The position numbers were made by a program, and so were the translations under genes. From the NCBI GenBank assembly GCA_934716785.1, contig CAKUYM010000138.1:1-10416 (forward strand): 10,416 nt of DNA, read 5' to 3'. Under the pieces are notes generated by a model. It was not told the origin of the DNA. It saw only the letters and a list, made by a program, of their open reading frames with translations, and did no database searches. This stretch comes from an uncultured Bacteroides sp. (GTDB lineage Bacteria > Bacteroidota > Bacteroidia > Bacteroidales > Bacteroidaceae). Shown here one piece after another: positions 1-7,400 of the stretch. The first letter of the stretch is position 1, and each line of letters opens with the position of its first letter.

Positions 1-1999
<1,999 letters not shown>

Positions 2000-2083
2000 T
2001 TAGTATATAAATAATTATTCGTCCGATATATCCGTATCTATACATAAATACACGCAAAAAGCCCGTTCCCCTACATTGACACG

Positions 2084-2114
2084 CAAATATTTAACGAATT
2101 TTCTTTAGTTTAAA
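2084..2114 (-). promoter_or_regulatory. Candidate Bacteroides promoter for the beta-galactosidase gene
   Basis: On the minus strand AATATTTG (2091-2084) matches the Bacteroides -7 element TAnnTTTG at five of six fixed bases. A TTTA (2114-2111) lies 19 bp upstream, where the -33 TTTG is expected. Transcription would begin near 2078, giving a leader of roughly 90 nt. A perfect 6-bp dyad, TCTTTA-GTT-TAAAGA (2102-2116), overlaps the -33 position and could be an operator, but an AT-rich dyad this short may be chance. The rest of the 177-bp gap (1991-2167) is AT-rich. I see no convincing terminator for the upstream gene in it. Confidence 0.35.
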
Positions 2115-2167
2115 GATAAAAAACCAATTCTGCGGGTGATTTCCGTTACAAAACCTTACCGGCGTTC

Positions 2168-3259
2168 TCACTTCAAGTCTTCAAAATAAGTATCGAGCAA
2201 CCCCTTTGCAGCCATAAATGAAGTCAGGTTGCCTTTCAGCACTTGCTGTTCCTTCTCCCGGAGCATCGCTTCAATCTTCGGGTTATGATAGAAGCTGTCG
2301 CGCAGTTGCTCGTTGATGCTTTCATACATCCAATATTTGCTTTGTTCGTTACGACGATATTCAAAATAACCGTTCTTCTTTACAAAATCAATATACGCGT
2401 ACACCATATCCCACACTTCCTTGACACCTATATTATAAAAGCCGGAATATGTCAATACCTGCGGTGTCCATCCCGACTCAGGTGCCGGAAACAGATGCAA
2501 CGCACTGCGGAACTGGGTGGCAGCCAACTTGGCACGCTCCAGGTTATCGCCGTCCGCCTTGTTTATCACAATGCCGTCCGCCATTTCCATGATGCCACGC
2601 TTGATACCTTGCAGTTCGTCCCCCGTCCCTGCCAACTGAATCAGCAGGAAGAAATCCACCATCGAGTGAACAGCCGTTTCGCTCTGCCCCACACCGACGG
2701 TTTCCACAAAAATCTTATCGAATCCGGCTGCTTCACAAAGCACAATCGTCTCACGGGTCTTGCGTGCCACGCCACCCAATGAACCCGCCGAAGGACTGGG
2801 GCGGATAAATGATTTAGGATGCACGGACAGTTGTTCCATGCGTGTCTTGTCGCCCAAGATACTTCCTTTGCTGCGCTCGCTGCTCGGGTCGATGGCGAGT
2901 ACCGCCAATTTTCCCCCTTGCTCAAGCACATGCAGACCGAATACGTCTATCGACGTGCTCTTCCCCGCACCGGGGACGCCGCTGATACCCACCCGGATCG
3001 AATTGCCAGAATAAGGCAAGCACTTCTCTATCACCTCCTGGGCTATAGCCTGATGTTCGGGCTTCACGCTTTCCACCAATGTCACAGCCTGACTCAACAC
3101 AGTGATGTCCCCCTTTACGATACCCTCTACAAACTCACCCACCGAAAGCTGGCGTCTCTTGGGTTTCCGTTTCAGATAAGGATTCACGGACGAAGGTTGT
3201 TCGATGCCTTTATTGACAACAAGCCCCTTATATTCTTCACTATTTTCAGGATGCTCCAT
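2168..3259 (-). CDS. meaB: Methylmalonyl-CoA mutase-associated GTPase MeaB (ArgK/YgfD family)
   Basis: Cytosolic G3E-family P-loop GTPase that gates cofactor loading and protects or reactivates the adenosylcobalamin-dependent methylmalonyl-CoA mutase; in Bacteroides that mutase serves succinate-to-propionate conversion. The 363 residues show Walker A GVPGAGKS at 94-101, the AIDPSS motif at 122-127, ILGDKTRM at 134-141, the switch segment VETVGVGQSE at 185-194, the family signature GTGDELQGIKRG at 211-222, and the guanine-specificity motif NKAD at 233-236. The C-terminal helical part (about 290-363) fits the dimerisation arm. It is about 30 residues longer than E. coli YgfD, mainly through a polar N-terminal extension (1-35). 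It starts 12 nt after the DUF1573 stop and is probably co-transcribed with it. No mutase subunit is in the window. The old 'ArgK, arginine transport kinase' label for this family is not supported by its biochemistry. Confidence 0.95.
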   Translation of the reverse strand: MEHPENSEEYKGLVVNKGIEQPSSVNPYLKRKPKRRQLSVGEFVEGIVKGDITVLSQAVTLVESVKPEHQAIAQEVIEKCLPYSGNSIRVGISGVPGAGKSTSIDVFGLHVLEQGGKLAVLAIDPSSERSKGSILGDKTRMEQLSVHPKSFIRPSPSAGSLGGVARKTRETIVLCEAAGFDKIFVETVGVGQSETAVHSMVDFFLLIQLAGTGDELQGIKRGIMEMADGIVINKADGDNLERAKLAATQFRSALHLFPAPESGWTPQVLTYSGFYNIGVKEVWDMVYAYIDFVKKNGYFEYRRNEQSKYWMYESINEQLRDSFYHNPKIEAMLREKEQQVLKGNLTSFMAAKGLLDTYFEDLK

Positions 3260-3271
3260 AACAGTAGGTAT

Positions 3272-4339
3272 TTAGCGTTTGATATTGATTTCGACTTTCG
3301 GAGACAACGGGTCGTTTGTTATCATCAGGATACGCAGATGGTGCTTCTTATTGCCCATATCGCGCTTGTGAACCGTCACTCTCAGTTTGGTCATTCCATC
3401 CGGTGGAAGCACCGTTTTCTTCAGTCTCACCTCTATCGACGGATTGAATATTTGCAGTTTACTGATAATCAACGGGCTCTTTCCTGCATTGGCAATCAGT
3501 ATATCATAGTTTGCCTTTTTCTTCTTAATCAACGGCACACTCAAGTCGATGTCCGTCTCCGAGATACGTATGGCAGGAGCATTCAGCGAATCTGCCGCCG
3601 TCATACGCGAGAAATCGGGAAGAAGAATGGCTGAAACAGGTATTTCGTTATCCTCGCTCACCTTGTCGCCCGAGAAACGGGAAAGGTAGACGGAAGTCTG
3701 CGTCAATCCGTAATCCTTCAACTGGCTTGCGTCCAGCGTCAGCTTAACTGTCCCTTTCTTGCCTTTCAGCAGTACTTTCGGCTCCGCCTCCATCTTGAGA
3801 TAAGGAGGCAGATGCATCAGCACCGGCTCGTACGGACGATCGGACAGGTTGGCTATACTGAAAGTCAACGAAGTCTGCCGACCACGATAAACATCGGTAA
3901 AGGCAAACTCATCGCGATCAATACGGATATCTCCGATGGCATAGGGATGTGTCTTTGTATAATCTTTAATCTCCTGCACCACCTCACCGGTGAACTTCAG
4001 ATAGACAAGGTTCGGGGTGGCATTGCTGTATATCCCGACCGACTTTTCAAAATGCCCCAATGCTTTTGCATCGAAAGAGGCCTTTACCATGCCTTTTCCT
4101 CCCGGAGCAATCGGTTCTTTCGTCCAATCGGCTACGGAGCAGGCACAAGAAGTAGTGACATTGGTGAGTACCAACGGCTGGTTACCGGTATTGGTGATTG
4201 TATATTCCACTGTCACCGGGTGCTTCCACTCTATCTGTCCGAAGTTGTGTGTCTCTTTGTTCGAAGAGATACGGGGTTGGGCAACGGCTGCCAAAGCGAC
4301 AGTAAGAAAAGATAATATAGATAGTAAACTACGTTTCAT
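3272..4339 (-). CDS. Secreted DUF1573 protein with three Ig-like domains
   Basis: Envelope protein of unknown function, 355 residues from the chosen ATG at 4339. That start gives a clean signal peptide (MKRSLLSILSF..., cleavage near AAVA|Q at about 20). An ATG at 4348 is also possible. The longer frame from 4426 is rejected because it begins inside the hairpin loop and would be read through the promoter element. Residues about 23-120 are a DUF1573 domain: NFGQI, an ITNTGNQPL strand, the paired-cysteine SCACS motif (C65, C67), a PGGKG turn and YSNA. Two more beta-sandwich repeats follow at about 136-238 and 256-355; the last has the same NAGKSPLIIS and ITNDP pattern as ASPM/SPD-2/Hydin-like domains. 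There is no lipobox and no further membrane segment, so it is probably soluble in the periplasm or exported. It precedes meaB by 12 nt. No enzyme motif is seen, so a binding or scaffold role is inference only. Confidence 0.88.
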   Translation of the reverse strand: MKRSLLSILSFLTVALAAVAQPRISSNKETHNFGQIEWKHPVTVEYTITNTGNQPLVLTNVTTSCACSVADWTKEPIAPGGKGMVKASFDAKALGHFEKSVGIYSNATPNLVYLKFTGEVVQEIKDYTKTHPYAIGDIRIDRDEFAFTDVYRGRQTSLTFSIANLSDRPYEPVLMHLPPYLKMEAEPKVLLKGKKGTVKLTLDASQLKDYGLTQTSVYLSRFSGDKVSEDNEIPVSAILLPDFSRMTAADSLNAPAIRISETDIDLSVPLIKKKKANYDILIANAGKSPLIISKLQIFNPSIEVRLKKTVLPPDGMTKLRVTVHKRDMGNKKHHLRILMITNDPLSPKVEINIKR

Positions 4340-4362
4340 GCGATACATTTTATTTTGATGCA

Positions 4363-4370
4363 CAAATGTA
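4363..4370 (-). promoter_or_regulatory. Candidate -7 promoter element for the DUF1573-meaB unit
   Basis: TACATTTG on the minus strand is an exact match to the Bacteroides TAnnTTTG element. It sits 23 bp before the ATG at 4339, so the leader would be about 20 nt. That supports the 4339 start over 4426. No TTTG is found 19-21 bp upstream; instead there is a short direct repeat CAATC-CAATC (4400-4391) near the -33 position. If real, it lets DUF1573 and meaB be expressed independently of the large gene upstream. Confidence 0.5.
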
Positions 4371-4406
4371 GGTGTTTTAGATGAGATATTGATTGGATTG
4401 AAAGGA

Positions 4407-4443
4407 TTATTAACGGTGAACGACAAACGTTCACCGTTAATAA
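4407..4443 (-). terminator. 16-bp perfect inverted repeat, likely terminator after the macroglobulin gene
   Basis: Arms 4407-4422 and 4428-4443 are exact reverse complements (core AACGGTGAACG / CGTTCACCGTT) around a 5-nt loop, TTTGT on the minus strand. The repeat begins 6 nt past the stop codon of the large upstream gene, the usual place for an intrinsic terminator. A proper U-run is missing: the minus-strand sequence after the stem is TCCTTTCAATCC, with only the AATAA base of the stem being A/U-rich. It could instead act as an RNA 3' stabiliser or, being a perfect palindrome, as a dyad binding site. A terminator is the most economical reading. Confidence 0.65.
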
Positions 4444-4449
4444 ATAAAA

Positions 4450-7400
4450 TTATTTCACTTCCACAGTCATTGACGCGGAATGCGAAGCATATTCAGGGGC
4501 ATAGGCACATTGCATCGTGGCAAGCCCCGTCTCGTAAGTTCCCGTGCGACTGACGCGATAGCTATATTCCAGCACATACACCCCTTTTCCAAGGTGATCG
4601 AAGAAGAAATTGGTAGAAGCGTCTTTGATATCCACATAATAGCCGATTCCGTTGTTCCAGCAATAACCGGATACGCTGCCGATAGGTTCGAAACAAGCAC
4701 CACGCTGGTCTTTCAACTGTACAAAGTCCATTGCACGGTCTACCCGGATGCTCAAGCGTGAAACGACCTTGTCGCCCACCCGGAGCACCGTATTCGGGGT
4801 AATCGGTTGCAGTTGCGGCGTGTTGTTTACAGTACGCTCCACGTACAGTTGCTTCTGCACGTTCAGCTCGCCACCCTGCTGTTTCACATCACTTATCGGT
4901 GAGTCATATTCCGCATAAACAGCTCCCCAGGCAATGCCCGGATTCTTCTTTTCCACCTCAATCTTGCGGGCATCCACTACATTCTTCTGTGTAAACGAAC
5001 GCTTGATGTAGCCCAGTCCCGGAACGGCAGTCTTGCCCGATGCAGCCGTTTCCATCACTTCACCGCCTATCACGATACGCACGTCTCCTTGATTGTCGAG
5101 CAGGTTGGTACCTTTCATCAACAAGGCATATACCGCGTCCGCCGTAGCCACCGGAGAATTCCACTGCTGCGTCTGCTTCTGCTTCAGCAACCAGAGTTTC
5201 ATCTCTTCCACCGTCTCCGCGTTGCCGCCCGTCAGTTCCAACGCCTCCATCACGTCTACGTGAGCCTGCAGCGTCATTCCTCCCCATGTATAAGGATTCT
5301 CGTTGAATGCGAAGAACATGCCCTGTTCGTCTGTCTTTGTCAGATGTTCTTTCAGAGAAGCGACAAACTCTTGCGCTTCTTTCTTATATCCCGCCTTGTC
5401 GAGCACGATGGCAGCAACGGCCTTGGTGCTCATCGAAGCATCCGGAAGCAACTCTTTCACTTTGGAGAGATAGTAAGCATACGCCGCTTTATTGGCAGCG
5501 GAAACCTGCTCGCCCGAAATAGCGATAATATATAGGTATCGCAAGATGCTGCTTGAAACTCCCGTAAACTTCACTCCTTCTTTTTGTGCCTTCAGAATAT
5601 TCTTATACTCTTCCAAAGCCGACTTATGAAGATACTTCATCGCGTTAGTCTGCAAGGTAAGTGCGGCTCCGTCCGTTTTCTCACCGGTGAGCAAGGCAAG
5701 GCGTGCGTTCAGTTCCGCAATATAAGCGGTGACATAATCGCTGCCGCTCATCCCCTTATACCACGACCATGCACCGTCGCCCCCCTGCAACTCTTGCAGT
5801 CTTGTCAAGGCAGCGATGTTGTTGCTGCGGATATTGTTCAAATCGAACAGCGTAGCGATACGTTCCTTCTGCTGTTCCTCGGTCTGCGCTTCGAGCACCC
5901 ACGGCGATTCGGACAGCAGGATGTTCTTCACTTCCTGATTCTTTTGCAGATTGCTGAGGAAGGTCTCTTTCGTTCCCCCTTGAAGTTTCCAGCTATCGAA
6001 TACCGCCTTGATGCGCGGCTGGCTATTCATTATATACGAAGCCAATGTATTCGCATAGTAGGCTGTAGCCCATGAAATGGCATTATTGTTTGTCGGAAGG
6101 CTCAAAGAGGGCAATGCCTGAATAGCATACCAGGCAGGATTTCCGGTAAATTCAACCGTCAGTTTGCGGTCGGTAGCCGTCTTGCTGTGCCGGTTGAACA
6201 GGCTGTCGAGAGAGAACGTGCGCGTCTCTTCCCCACGTACAGGCATCGGAAGAGTTTCTACCAGATGCTCCTTGTTGCTAAGCACCGGAAGCAACTGTTG
6301 TTCGCCGTCGCTGAATGTGCCGCTATCGGCAATCATCCGGCATCCCAGCACCTCGTATTTATCACTTACGGTAAACATAAAGTCCACCCCGATTGTCTTT
6401 CCCGCCTCGACGGTGAACTTCTGTTTCTGCGTGCTGATTACCTTTTCCGTCATCGGGTCGAAAAGAATCATGCTCACCGTTCCGGCTTGCGGTTTGCCGG
6501 TCATGTTGGAGATGGAAGCGGCAATAGAGGTCTTATCGCCTACACGCACAAAACGCGGCAGATTGGGAGTGAGCATAAACTCCTTGCTGGTGGTGGCTTC
6601 ACCATCCAGTGTTCCTGTCAGCATCCCCTTTGTGTGAGAATATCCGCGGAAGTTCCAGCGTGTCAGACTTTCGGGCATGGTGAACGAGAAAGAGATTTCG
6701 CCTTGCTCGTTGGTGCGGAGTTGCGGGTAGAAGAATGCAGTTTCGGCAAGATTCGTACGCAAGCCGGCAGGAGCTTCGGACAGCGATTCTTCCTCTTGGA
6801 AAGCAACATCAGCCTTTTCGAGCAACGCTGCCTCATCAATTCCATCCTCAAAATCCTCCGCAGCCGAAGATTGCACTTTCTTCACACTCCGGCCTACCAT
6901 CCTGGATGTCAGCTTTCCCGGTGCCGGTGCGCCATAGGCTAAGGCAACACCATCATTAGCTATTGCAAACATTTCTTTTGCACCGAGACCATACTGCACC
7001 ATAAATCTGTCATACAACAATCCGGGCACTTTAAAATGTTTGTCGGCCCACCAATAATTAAACGAGTTATTTCCGAAATATCCGCTCATCCAATAAAAAT
7101 GAGGTAGTATCCGATTATAGTAAACCCGGAAATCCTGCCAGCGATTCCATATCTTATCCAGCGATGCGTCATACATCATTGCCAGCATTTCCGCATCGGC
7201 AGCCTGTCCTTGCGGGGTCTTGATCGTCAGTTTCCACTCTTCCTGCTGTCCGGGGCGCAACTTGTCGCGGAATACGTCCCACTTCATCGTCAATTTCTTA
7301 TCCGGCAGAATTTTCTTCAACTCCACCTGCTCCTGGTGCACCTGTCCGTCTCTCACCATGCAGAAGCTTACCAATATGCCGTCTCCATAGCTTTCCTGAT

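Noticed and set aside
2137..2167. Possible hairpin after the meaB stop (CCGG...ACGG pairing)
   Set aside because: The arms have mismatches and no T-run follows; it is too weak to call a terminator.
2641..2931. 96-codon minus-strand frame inside meaB
   Set aside because: It overlaps the MeaB GTPase core in another frame, while the MeaB frame carries every expected motif.
2819..3634. 271-codon plus-strand open frame
   Set aside because: It lies antisense across the meaB/DUF1573 junction, where both minus-strand genes have clear family motifs. Its translation is rich in His, Arg, Gln and Leu, as is usual for antisense shadows, and shows no domain.
4340..4426. 29-residue N-terminal extension of the DUF1573 protein
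   Set aside because: Starting at 4426 would begin in the loop of the inverted repeat and run through the TACATTTG element. It would also place a polar stretch before an otherwise standard signal peptide.
6187..6942. 251-codon plus-strand open frame
   Set aside because: It is entirely antisense to the macroglobulin A2M and thioester-domain region, with Arg/His/Cys-rich translation and no recognisable motif.
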